Assembly (NCBI GenBank): GCA_944389745.1
Contig: CALXNM010000017.1
Span: forward strand, 1 to 32,359
Direction of reading: 5' to 3'
DNA from: an uncultured Clostridia bacterium
Lineage (GTDB): Bacteria > Bacillota > Clostridia > TANB77 > CAG-508
DNA: 32,359 bases
The position numbers and the translations under genes were made by a program. Each line of letters opens with the position of its first letter. Position 1 is the stretch's first letter. Under the pieces are notes generated by a model. That model saw only the letters and a list, made by a program, of their open reading frames with translations. It searched no databases and was not told the DNA's origin. Positions 10,201 to 15,702 of this stretch are shown one piece after another.

Positions 10201-10290
10201 TATGATTGCGGATCAACCAACTTGATAAGATCAGTAATAACAACGTATAATCCAGGATATCAATATGCAATTACAGTTACTAAACCATAA
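6655..10290 (+). CDS. Three-enzyme T4SS peptidoglycan hydrolase (M23, lysozyme-type, NlpC/P60)
   Basis: A 1211-residue membrane-anchored wall hydrolase that would open a path through peptidoglycan for the secretion channel. Order: membrane helix (29-46); linker to 208; a conserved globular region (about 220-370, YTYMGW, YKLREQAG, GDIKNQ, WGHDNGQCVVEF) often seen in clostridial mobile-element hydrolases; Ser/Asp-rich linker (about 380-405); M23 endopeptidase (407-535) with zinc ligands H434, D438 and the H513-V-H515 pair; a middle region (550-920) with no recognised motif; phage-tail-lysozyme-type domain (about 930-1070, NVEGESSFN with E954/E956 as acid candidates, GLFQWGG); NlpC/P60-type domain (1085-1211) with C1117 (GIDCSAYVTW) and H1172 (GSHTSIYAG). 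All catalytic residues looked for are present. Domain order resembles PrgK of pCF10 (LytM, lytic glycosidase, CHAP). The start follows the same AAAAGGAGATTGTA site as the chimeric gene. Confidence 0.88.
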   Translation: MDNNGFEQIKIQMKKILKKAGKTVKRLGLPIIALVLIAIIVVGGLGYEMTRQDGSYVEGDDSNILYAVSQFTQNVTIDYDGTIRTSMSAQELWDEMVKNHTRIDEYLDNPQQLLKLMNAEIVTNYPDTRPEGEIDEPLDEEFWDNLNKNVDSTETQGIIKFKRAMDDGTTQTMTYVTPETFNMYIENYNISGSEADKQTALKHFTIEKQYTASSVMAGTIEAGTVIEIPEGFGNYYTYMGWQLITSPSSMQYKLREQAGMNFDAEGFGIINGRYVIACTTTFGQVGDYIDFYLDNGIVLPCIIGDIKNQNDAGCNQWGHDNGQCVVEFVVDTETWYTNPMHANPGTSSCHPEWDSRVVKAVNGGSYFDNPNFGADTNIEENGSNSSSSDSSDSSDSSDTSSSSSDTLRWPTDGNTITSYFGLRDAPLAGASTNHQGIDIGVPSGTNVYAAKDGTVTAAFFDQSGGNMIIIDHGGGFETRYLHNSQILVSVGDTVTKGQVIAKAGSTGNSTGPHVHFETRLNGTAVDPLSYKYDNGMGSGTGSVGNGQEPNSKYVVKVAAWSERYEEVVAGGDGSVDPEPVIPYKEGSTTYSMTAQTIDYQSMVSGYQMPFDYLWQWIVTGRDKDFGLDIADLIFDSELEITVHDNVTKVTDVDTYEYTRKTKYHTHDIVVTGSWSDTTTTTDTSGATTSTPSSGTIHEENKAGSEKEELKNYVIIHTTITTTDTLNVSLTKADVWIVDYTQEFEYQEENLPTVTGDPTAMEQNREYPASPDAEDNSDPAGIGAAFEQQVRAKYSDKDSVSTNMTCITSYYYGFDGTVTNANTVESKKYTALPKQLIAKDDPHAEEDNFVKILREREHHDTLTNVMSAPDWLFDLIKENERTVDMLDLTKYLLYKASGVDYGVTDFDFSIFDPANFITVGGTSSGIGGIQGEIYDFFLAKGIPPAGVAAIMGNVEGESSFNTAASNGTHFGLFQWGGDRFTNLKSYAASQGKEWTDLNCQLEYAWQELNGGYSNVKDVLMSTTEESDIEYATWYFGRYFEVFFTGDSFEATKHYTAQRYEYALKWYKEWQENHTSIGAGGDFLAVAKQCHDYLRENNYYYHNGNVIPISQNSVKGIDCSAYVTWVLYEYGYKDLAGWQQSTRTLLGLAQRKGWTIKSGSQAVAGDIVLNPGSHTSIYAGNGQFYDCGSTNLIRSVITTYNPGYQYAITVTKP

Positions 10291-10302
10291 AAGGAGGAAA
10301 TT

Positions 10303-11112
10303 ATGGAGAAACATAAAAAATTAATAATTATATGTATAGTGGTATTAATTGTAACATTAGTAGTTTTAACTATCACTTTAATATTATTAAATGATAAAAA
10401 AGAAATAGAAGAAGTAGAAGGAACTATTCGCATAAATAAAGATGGAACAGCAGAAACTCTTCCAGAACCGGAGATGAATCTCAAATACGATCAGATGGAG
10501 TTACGTGAACCAACAGAATTCTTTTCTGTAGAAAAATGTATACAAGATAATATTAATTCAAGCTTTAAAGCACAAAAAATGAATTACCTACAAGGAGAAA
10601 GAATAATGACATACTCCATCTATGGCACAATAAATTCAGAAGATAATAGTCAAACTCTAGAAAAATATTTTATAGTTAGAGTTGATATGTACAATATGAC
10701 TTTTGAGATACAGGACTTATCGGATGGAAATTATGAAGATATTGATCAAATAAAGCTAGAAGATGATGAAACAGAAATTTCAAATAATAATTCTTTTGAA
10801 TATGTGGCTGTAAGTGGTGAAGAAATGTGCAAAAAATATTTAGAAGATTTTAAACTAAAAGAATTAACTAATCCTCAGGAAGCATATTCAATGTTAGATG
10901 AAGAATATAAGCAGCAAAACTTTCCAACATTTGAATCATTTCAAGAATATATAAATAACAATAAAGAAAAAATTCAAAGTGCTGAATTATTGCAATATGA
11001 CGTAAATAGAAAAGCTGATTATACAGAATATACATTAGTAGACAATAATAATGATTCTTATACAGTAAAAACAACAGGAATATGGGACTATACAATTTTA
11101 ATGAACAATTAA
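10303..11112 (+). CDS. NTF2-like membrane protein, paralogue of the gene at 5183
   Basis: A 269-residue single-pass protein starting 12 bases after the hydrolase stop with a strong site (AAAGGAGGAAATT). A basic start and one membrane helix (about 5-28) precede a charged segment (GTAETLPEPEMNLKYD), a beta-rich region and a final module at about 172-269 (CKKYLEDFKL, NPQEAYSMLDEEYKQQNF, FESFQEYINNNKEKIQSAEL). That module aligns by eye with residues 239-335 of the protein at 5183, with the shared core E/QAYS-L-x-E-x-Y-F-x-x-F-x-Y-NxEK. It is a third possible VirB8-like or accessory scaffold. No catalytic motif is seen. Function is inferred from neighbours. Confidence 0.6.
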   Translation: MEKHKKLIIICIVVLIVTLVVLTITLILLNDKKEIEEVEGTIRINKDGTAETLPEPEMNLKYDQMELREPTEFFSVEKCIQDNINSSFKAQKMNYLQGERIMTYSIYGTINSEDNSQTLEKYFIVRVDMYNMTFEIQDLSDGNYEDIDQIKLEDDETEISNNNSFEYVAVSGEEMCKKYLEDFKLKELTNPQEAYSMLDEEYKQQNFPTFESFQEYINNNKEKIQSAELLQYDVNRKADYTEYTLVDNNNDSYTVKTTGIWDYTILMNN

Positions 11113-11143
11113 TTATATGAAGGATATTTTGGGAGATGAGATC

Positions 11144-12493
11144 ATGAAAGAAAATAAAAGAGAAGAAGTAATAAATAATATGCTAAATCTTAGAGCAAGT
11201 ATTTCAGAAAAACTTGCTGAAAGAAATCAAGAGGTAGACAATATAGGATATTATAAAGACTTTGAATTTAAAGGTTCAGGACTTGCTATTAATGATGCAT
11301 ATATAGTAAAACTAAAAGATAGTGAAAAAAGTAAAGGAAAACCTAAATCTAAAGAAGATGAAGAAGGCAAAGAAAAAATTGCCTATGAAATATATGATAA
11401 AGACAATAATTTAATAGCAACAGTAAATGAAACAGGAGAAGTTGAATTTGACCAAGAGTTTTTAGAGAGTTTAGAAAAAGTAAATAAAGAATATTATGAT
11501 ACATTAACATTAGATGAAGCAGAATTTGAACTTCCAGAAGAACTAGGAAAAGATGATTTAGTACTAACAGGGCAAGAACTAGATGAAAAACAGGCAGAGA
11601 AAGATTTAGAGAAAATTTCAGAGAAAATAGGAAGCAAAGATATAGAAGCATATTCAACAATGAATGTAGATCAAACTCCTCAATTTGACAAAATAGTAAA
11701 CAAACAAGAAATTGATCCTAATGCAAGGGTAACTCAAACAGAAACATTAGCAGATATGATTCCAGAAATAAGAGAAAAAGGAATTGTAAAAGTGGGAGTA
11801 GTTTTTTCAGACCATTCTAAAGGACAAAGTGGAAGATTTTCTTTTGTTGGGTTAGATAAAGATGGAAATATACATAGTATAGATAGCTTAGAAAATACAC
11901 AAGGAACCACTACAGGGCAAACAGTAACATCAATTAATAGTAGAGATGGTAGTGTGGTGGAAGAAGAGCAAGTTGCAGGAATGGTTAGAATAAATGGAAG
12001 AAGTAGAACAAATGGACAAGAAGAAATGCTATCTGTAAAAATAGGACAATATGGTATATTAGAAGTAGATTATGTAAGAGCAGATTTAAGTAAAGATAAA
12101 GATGAAAGATATTTGTCTGCTCCAATAGAAACCAGTAATCAAAGACCAACAACTAGAGCAGTTAGAGAGATGATGGATAAAACTAGAAACACAGAAATTG
12201 ACGATGAACTTGAAAGGTCTGAAGAAGAAATAGAAAGAGACGGTGAAACGGAGTTAAGAAATATGGATGATTATGCTGGAAACGATGAATTAACTCCAGA
12301 TGATGTAATAGTTCTAGAAGACGGTACAGAGACAACTTTAAGAAAGGAAGCAGAAAAAGCAAAAGTTTCACCTGAAGAATTCACTAGAAAATATAATGAA
12401 AGAGGCGGAAAAACATCTGATGAAAAAATAGAAGATATACATGAAGAAATAGAAGAAGAGTTTGGAGCTCCTGACAGAAGTGAAAGAGTCTAA
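11144..12493 (+). CDS. Acidic soluble protein of unknown function, last gene of the T4SS cluster
   Basis: A 449-residue protein without signal peptide or membrane segment. I place the start at 11144 because GGGAG (11131-11135) lies 8 bases upstream; an in-frame ATG at 11117 has no ribosome site. The protein is highly charged (many Glu/Lys), with a helical start (KREEVINNMLNLRASISEKLAERNQE), a central beta region (about 215-330: VKVGVVFSDHSKGQSGRFSF, GLDKDGNIHSIDSLENTQGT, MLSVKIGQYGILEVDYVRAD) and an acidic helical C-terminus containing LTPDDVIVLEDGTETTLRK. I do not recognise the family. Its place at the end of the operon and its cytosolic character make an assembly factor, a recruitment adaptor or a secreted substrate possible, none of which is shown. 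Confidence 0.6.
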   Translation: MKENKREEVINNMLNLRASISEKLAERNQEVDNIGYYKDFEFKGSGLAINDAYIVKLKDSEKSKGKPKSKEDEEGKEKIAYEIYDKDNNLIATVNETGEVEFDQEFLESLEKVNKEYYDTLTLDEAEFELPEELGKDDLVLTGQELDEKQAEKDLEKISEKIGSKDIEAYSTMNVDQTPQFDKIVNKQEIDPNARVTQTETLADMIPEIREKGIVKVGVVFSDHSKGQSGRFSFVGLDKDGNIHSIDSLENTQGTTTGQTVTSINSRDGSVVEEEQVAGMVRINGRSRTNGQEEMLSVKIGQYGILEVDYVRADLSKDKDERYLSAPIETSNQRPTTRAVREMMDKTRNTEIDDELERSEEEIERDGETELRNMDDYAGNDELTPDDVIVLEDGTETTLRKEAEKAKVSPEEFTRKYNERGGKTSDEKIEDIHEEIEEEFGAPDRSERV

Positions 12494-12521
12494 AAAGTAT
12501 TAAGAAGTTAATATAATTCAT

Positions 12522-12563
12522 AAAAAATCACTTTTTAAAATATAATTTAAGAGGTGATTTTTT
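12522..12563 (+). promoter_or_regulatory. Hairpin overlapping the ribosome site of the carboxypeptidase gene
   Basis: AAAAAATCAC (12522-12531) pairs perfectly with GTGATTTTTT (12554-12563), ending two bases before the ATG. The descending arm holds most of the ribosome site GAGGTGA and a T-run, so the structure could end the T4SS transcript or mask translation. A TATAAT sits in the loop (12541-12546) with a poor -35 (TTCATA, 12517-12522), so a short-leader promoter is also possible. Confidence 0.5.
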
Positions 12564-12564
12564 T

Positions 12565-13752
12565 ATGAGAAAAAACATATTAACTCTTATTATATCGTTT
12601 GTTTTAATGGTTACATGTTCAATGCCAATTTATGCAAGTTCAAATAATAATGAAAAAGAATTACAATTAAATTCAAGAATAGCGTTAATATATGATAGAG
12701 CATCAGGAAGAGCAGTATATGAAAAGAATGGAAATAAACAAACACCTATGGCATCTACAACTAAAATAATGACAGCAATTATTGTTCTAGAAAATACAAA
12801 TTTAAAAGATGTAGTTACAGTGGATTCAAAATCAGCATCAATTGGTGGGTCTAGATTAGGACTTAAGAAAAATGATAAAATAACTGTAAATGATTTGTTA
12901 TATGGGCTAATGCTAAGGTCCGGAAATGATGCAGCATCTGCGTTAGCAATATATGTAGCGGGCAGTATTCAAAATTTTGCAGACATGATGAATAGTAAAG
13001 CCAAAGAATTAGGATTAATAAATACTCATTTCGTAGTGCCACATGGCTTAGATAATGCAGGGCATTATACTACAGCATATGAGCTTGCAAAGATTACAGA
13101 CTATGCTTTAAAAAATGAAACTTTTAAAAAAATTGTATCAACAAGCAGTACTAGCATAAACATTAATGGTATTCCGAAAGGAATAACAAATACTAATAAG
13201 CTATTAAATAGCGTTTCAGGTGTATATGGAGTAAAAACAGGTTTTACAAATGGAGCTGGTAGATGTTTAGTAACAGCATGTAAGAAAAATAATATGGATA
13301 TTATTACAGTAATAATAGGTGCAGATACAAGTAATATTAGAACAGCGGACACTAAAAAGTTAATACAATATGTAGAAGATAATTTTGAATTAGTTAATAT
13401 AAAAGAAATAATTGAAGAAGAATTTGAAAAGTGGAAAAAAATAAATTCAAGTAGAATATTTGTGGAAAAAGGTTGTCAAAATTGGGTAGAATTGCTTTTA
13501 GAAGAAATGGATTTTGAAAAAATGATAATAAAAAGGGAAGATGTTCAAAATATAGATATTAGAACAAATATATTGTATTATTTAAATGCGCCAGTAGAGG
13601 AAAAACAGATAATAGGAACATTAAATGTATTGGTAAATAATGAGAATATATCAACATTAGAAATATATAATAAATATGAGATAAGGAAAAAAGGAATAGA
13701 AGATTATTTACTAGATTTTATGCAATTAATACAAAATATAAAAATAGTTTGA
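12565..13752 (+). CDS. D-alanyl-D-alanine carboxypeptidase (peptidase S11, DacA/DacF-like)
   Basis: Penicillin-binding enzyme that removes the terminal D-Ala from peptidoglycan stem peptides outside the membrane. The 395-residue protein has a signal peptide (cleavage near YASS, residues 23-26) and all three S11 motifs: S64-T-T-K67, S119-G120-N121 and K224-T-G226. The region around LGLKKNDKITVNDLLYGLML and VVPHGLDNAGHYTTAYELA is typical of the family. Residues from about 275 form a PBP5_C-like domain, degenerate in sequence. It is separated from the T4SS operon by the hairpin at 12522 and is probably an ordinary chromosomal gene rather than a T4SS part. The choice between dacA, dacB and dacF cannot be made from sequence alone. 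Confidence 0.9.
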   Translation: MRKNILTLIISFVLMVTCSMPIYASSNNNEKELQLNSRIALIYDRASGRAVYEKNGNKQTPMASTTKIMTAIIVLENTNLKDVVTVDSKSASIGGSRLGLKKNDKITVNDLLYGLMLRSGNDAASALAIYVAGSIQNFADMMNSKAKELGLINTHFVVPHGLDNAGHYTTAYELAKITDYALKNETFKKIVSTSSTSININGIPKGITNTNKLLNSVSGVYGVKTGFTNGAGRCLVTACKKNNMDIITVIIGADTSNIRTADTKKLIQYVEDNFELVNIKEIIEEEFEKWKKINSSRIFVEKGCQNWVELLLEEMDFEKMIIKREDVQNIDIRTNILYYLNAPVEEKQIIGTLNVLVNNENISTLEIYNKYEIRKKGIEDYLLDFMQLIQNIKIV

Positions 13753-13777
13753 CAATAAATCTTTTATTATATATTAT
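13749..13777 (+). promoter_or_regulatory. Promoter of the cytidine deaminase gene
   Basis: TTGACA (13749-13754), 17-base spacer, TATTAT (13772-13777). The -35 box overlaps the stop codon of the carboxypeptidase gene. Confidence 0.75.
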
Positions 13778-13796
13778 TTGTAATATATAATAAAAG
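13761..13796. promoter_or_regulatory. 16-bp palindrome overlapping the cdd promoter
   Basis: A perfect 16-bp inverted repeat (CTTTTATTATATATTA, loop TTTG, then its complement) covers the -10 box and the likely transcription start. It could be an operator, or a bidirectional A/T-only terminator for the upstream gene. Confidence 0.55.
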
Positions 13797-13847
13797 AGAA
13801 TTTTACAAGGAAAAGGTTATAATAAATTGAGTATGGAGGTAATATTA

Positions 13848-14252
13848 ATGGAAGATAGAGAGTTAATAGAAATAGCAAAAAAAGCACGAGAATTTTCATG
13901 TCCTTCAATTTCGAACTTTAAAGTAGGTGCTGCTATACTTACGAAAGAAGGAAAAGTTTTTATGGGATGTAATATAGAAGATCCTTCAGGAATAGGGGTA
14001 ACTAATATTTGTGCTGAAAGATGTGCAGTTATAAAGGCAATATCAGAAGGATATAAGGATTTTGAAAAAATGGCTATTGTTGGAGGAAAAGAAGATTGTC
14101 AAGAAGAATGTTTACCATGCGGAGCATGTAGACAATATTTAAACAGTTATTGTCCAAGAATAAAAATCATTAGTTTAAATAATGGAAATATAAAAACTTA
14201 TGATTTAAAAGAATTATTACCATATGCATTTAATGAAGAATTTTCAAATTAA
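13848..14252 (+). CDS. cdd: Cytidine deaminase
   Basis: Converts cytidine and deoxycytidine to uridine and deoxyuridine in pyrimidine salvage. The start at 13848 follows TGGAGGT with 7-base spacing; an upstream in-frame TTG (13827) lacks a site. The 134-residue length is normal for the small homotetrameric form. Zinc and catalytic residues are present: C55-A-E57 (usual CAE) and P90-C91-G-A-C94. The substrate region F24-K-V-G-A and G40-C-N-I-E-D (usual GxNVEN) is recognisable; Asp replaces the usual final Asn. The stop lies 3 bases before the convergent tRNA-Cys gene, with no terminator between. Confidence 0.92.
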   Translation: MEDRELIEIAKKAREFSCPSISNFKVGAAILTKEGKVFMGCNIEDPSGIGVTNICAERCAVIKAISEGYKDFEKMAIVGGKEDCQEECLPCGACRQYLNSYCPRIKIISLNNGNIKTYDLKELLPYAFNEEFSN

Positions 14253-14255
14253 GTT

Positions 14256-14329
14256 TGGAGGCGACACCCGGATTTGAACCGGGGATCAGAGTTTTGCAGA
14301 CTCGTGCCTTACCACTTGGCTATATCGCC
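14256..14329 (-). tRNA. tRNA-Cys (GCA), copy 1
   Basis: Read on the minus strand it begins GGCGATATAGCCAAGTGGT and carries anticodon GCA in a CTGCAAA loop, closed by a 5-bp stem. The acceptor arm GGCGATA / TGTCGCC pairs with one U-G; discriminator T and an encoded CCA are present. It differs from copy 2 at a single T-loop base (TTCAAAT instead of TTCGAAT). The foreign GNAT gene and a terminator separate it from the other tRNAs, so it needs its own promoter; a weak candidate (TTGAAG, 18 bases, TATCTT on the minus strand) lies at 14361-14390. Confidence 0.95.
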
Positions 14330-14391
14330 ATTTAATATAATATATGATTATTATTAGAAAAAGATACCAATATTTTAAAAGAACCTTCAAA

Positions 14392-14420
14392 TTGACAAAT
14401 TATGTAAAAAGTAGTACAAT
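14392..14420 (+). promoter_or_regulatory. Strong promoter of the GNAT gene
   Basis: TTGACA (14392-14397), 17-base spacer, TACAAT (14415-14420), about 40 bases before the start codon. Confidence 0.8.
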
Positions 14421-14461
14421 AATAAGTACACAATTCACAGAAAGACAATGGAGGTTACCAG

Positions 14462-14950
14462 ATGGAAACCACTAGAACAACTGGAGTGCGAGAAATCCAG
14501 ACAACGAGAAAGGACTACGAGGCTTATGTGGAGTGCATTTTCCGGACGGACTACAGCATAGAACTAGACCAGATAAGTGATGAGGACGATGACTATTTTC
14601 GGGTGAGTTCAATTCCTAGCTTTGAGAGGTACTGTCAGATAATCAACAAGAAGATGAATTCTGATAAGGCTTCTCAAACGTATATCGTTGTTTATGAGAA
14701 CGAAAACGGAGAGGTCGTTGCAGTTGCTGAACTAGAGGCTGAAGGGAGAAAATTACGAATCCAAGAGTTAGTTGTTGACAGAAAGTTTCAACTCTCTGGA
14801 TACGGAAAGCTGTTTTTCGAAGAGCTGGAGCATACTGCTAAGCAAAATGGTTATAAGGAGATAACCTTAAAGTGCCATTTTGAAGGGGCCAAAATGTTTT
14901 GGCTAAAGATGGGATTCGCAGATAGAGGAATCTTCGTCAAGACTCTGTAA
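14462..14950 (+). CDS. GNAT-family N-acetyltransferase, atypical composition
   Basis: A 162-residue acetyltransferase that would transfer acetyl from acetyl-CoA to an unknown amine. The GNAT core is at about 75-160: strand with EVVAVAELEAEGRKLRIQEL, motif A V-V-D-x-x-F-Q-L-S-G-Y-G-K-L with the CoA-binding Q/R-x-x-G-x-G, then TLKCHFEGAKMFWLKMGFADRG as the usual C-terminal half. The ribosome site GGAGG (14450-14454) is good. Codon use is plainly unlike its neighbours (CGG, CCT, TCC, many G/C third positions; the first 70 bases approach half G+C), and the gene has its own promoter and terminator, standing alone on the plus strand between two minus-strand tRNA-Cys genes. This indicates horizontal gain. 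The substrate cannot be told; a resistance or toxin-type role is not supported by any motif seen. Confidence 0.85.
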   Translation: METTRTTGVREIQTTRKDYEAYVECIFRTDYSIELDQISDEDDDYFRVSSIPSFERYCQIINKKMNSDKASQTYIVVYENENGEVVAVAELEAEGRKLRIQELVVDRKFQLSGYGKLFFEELEHTAKQNGYKEITLKCHFEGAKMFWLKMGFADRGIFVKTL

Positions 14951-15004
14951 CCGATTTGCTGGGCTACTAGGAGAAAGGATTTATTGCTCACTGGTTGTGA
15001 AACA

Positions 15005-15054
15005 GGAGAGGAGAGCCATTGCTGCAAATGAAGCAATGGCTCATCTCTCTTTTT
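15005..15054 (+). terminator. Terminator of the GNAT gene
   Basis: A long hairpin, 11 bp perfect (GAGCCATTGCT / AGCAATGGCTC) extended by 6-7 more pairs after one A-A mismatch, is followed by TTTTT. It is more GC-rich than the other terminators here, matching the foreign gene. Confidence 0.85.
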
Positions 15055-15066
15055 ATGTATAGACAC

Positions 15067-15096
15067 AAAAAAACAGCAAATCTTAAAGAAATGCTG
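15067..15096 (-). terminator. Terminator of the tRNA-Gly-Cys transcript
   Basis: On the minus strand, CAGCA...TGCTG (15096-15092 and 15078-15074) is followed by seven T residues (15073-15067), just past the 3' end of tRNA-Cys copy 2. The stem is short (5 bp) but the T-run is good. Confidence 0.5.
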
Positions 15097-15102
15097 AATA
15101 TT

Positions 15103-15176
15103 TGGAGGCGACACCCGGATTCGAACCGGGGATCAGAGTTTTGCAGACTCGTGCCTTACCACTTGGCTATATCGCC
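15103..15176 (-). tRNA. tRNA-Cys (GCA), copy 2
   Basis: Same structure as copy 1 with anticodon GCA, discriminator T and encoded CCA; 73 of 74 bases are identical (offset 847). The T-loop TTCGAAT is the commoner form. It lies 22 bases downstream of tRNA-Gly and is probably co-transcribed with it. Confidence 0.95.
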
Positions 15177-15198
15177 AAATATTAATAAATATAAAAAA

Positions 15199-15274
<76 letters not shown>

Positions 15275-15305
15275 ATGTTTGAGACTTTTTTGCAGAACAA
15301 TTAAT

Positions 15306-15334
15306 ATAATAGCAAAAAAATATTTAAAAGTCAA
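15306..15334 (-). promoter_or_regulatory. Promoter of the tRNA-Gly-Cys unit
   Basis: On the minus strand TTGACT (15334-15329), 17-base spacer, TATTAT (15311-15306), about 32 bases before tRNA-Gly. Confidence 0.7.
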
Positions 15335-15516
15335 TAGATAGGTATTAAATAAATTATCAAAAGTCTGATTCATTTATGATAATGTCTTAATAATTCATTT
15401 TAGAAAATGTCTCAACAAAAAATAATGTTCGTATTTTTTATTCAAAAATATATAATAAAAATGTTACAAAAAAACGCTGAAACATAATAAATACTAGGAA
15501 AATGTGCAAAAACCAT

Positions 15517-15605
15517 TGAAAATATTACAAAAATGTAATATAATTGTAATATAGGTGTAATATTTTGCTCGGAATTTATAAAACGAAAATCCGTAAGGGG
15601 ATTTT
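15517..15605 (+). promoter_or_regulatory. Upstream control region of adhesin 1: phased TGTAATAT array, extra promoter, hairpin
   Basis: The octamer TGTAATAT occurs at 15534, 15545 and 15556, exactly 11 bases apart, with an inverted copy ATATTACA at 15522 forming a palindrome with the first. A promoter-like pair TTGAAA (15517-15522), 16 bases, TATAAT (15539-15544) lies inside the array. Downstream, AAAATCC (15586-15592) and GGATTTT (15599-15605) form a hairpin followed by T-rich sequence, which could terminate a short leader RNA. CCGTAAG in the loop region (15591) also occurs upstream of the third surface gene, with CCGTAAA before the second. The remaining intergenic bases (15335-15516) show nothing recognisable. 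Confidence 0.5.
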
Positions 15606-15646
15606 TGTTGGCTTTTTTAGGTTAAAAAAGATGGAAAATATTAATA

Positions 15647-15675
15647 TTGACTAAAGAAAAAAATGTAAGTAAAAT
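15647..15675 (+). promoter_or_regulatory. Promoter of adhesin 1
   Basis: TTGACT (15647-15652), 17-base spacer, TAAAAT (15670-15675). The same box sequences and spacing precede adhesin 2, and in both the -35 lies exactly 56 bases after the CCGTAA element. Confidence 0.7.
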
Positions 15676-15702
15676 ATAAAATATATTATAAGGAGTAAAA
15701 GG

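Noticed and set aside
9445-10290. Prophage lysis module, because of the phage-tail-lysozyme-type domain
   Set aside because: The domain is fused to M23 and NlpC/P60 domains with a membrane anchor and sits among VirB-type genes; no holin, tail or capsid genes are present.
11117-11143. Upstream ATG (11117) as the start of the acidic protein
   Set aside because: No ribosome site before it; GGGAG at ideal spacing supports 11144.
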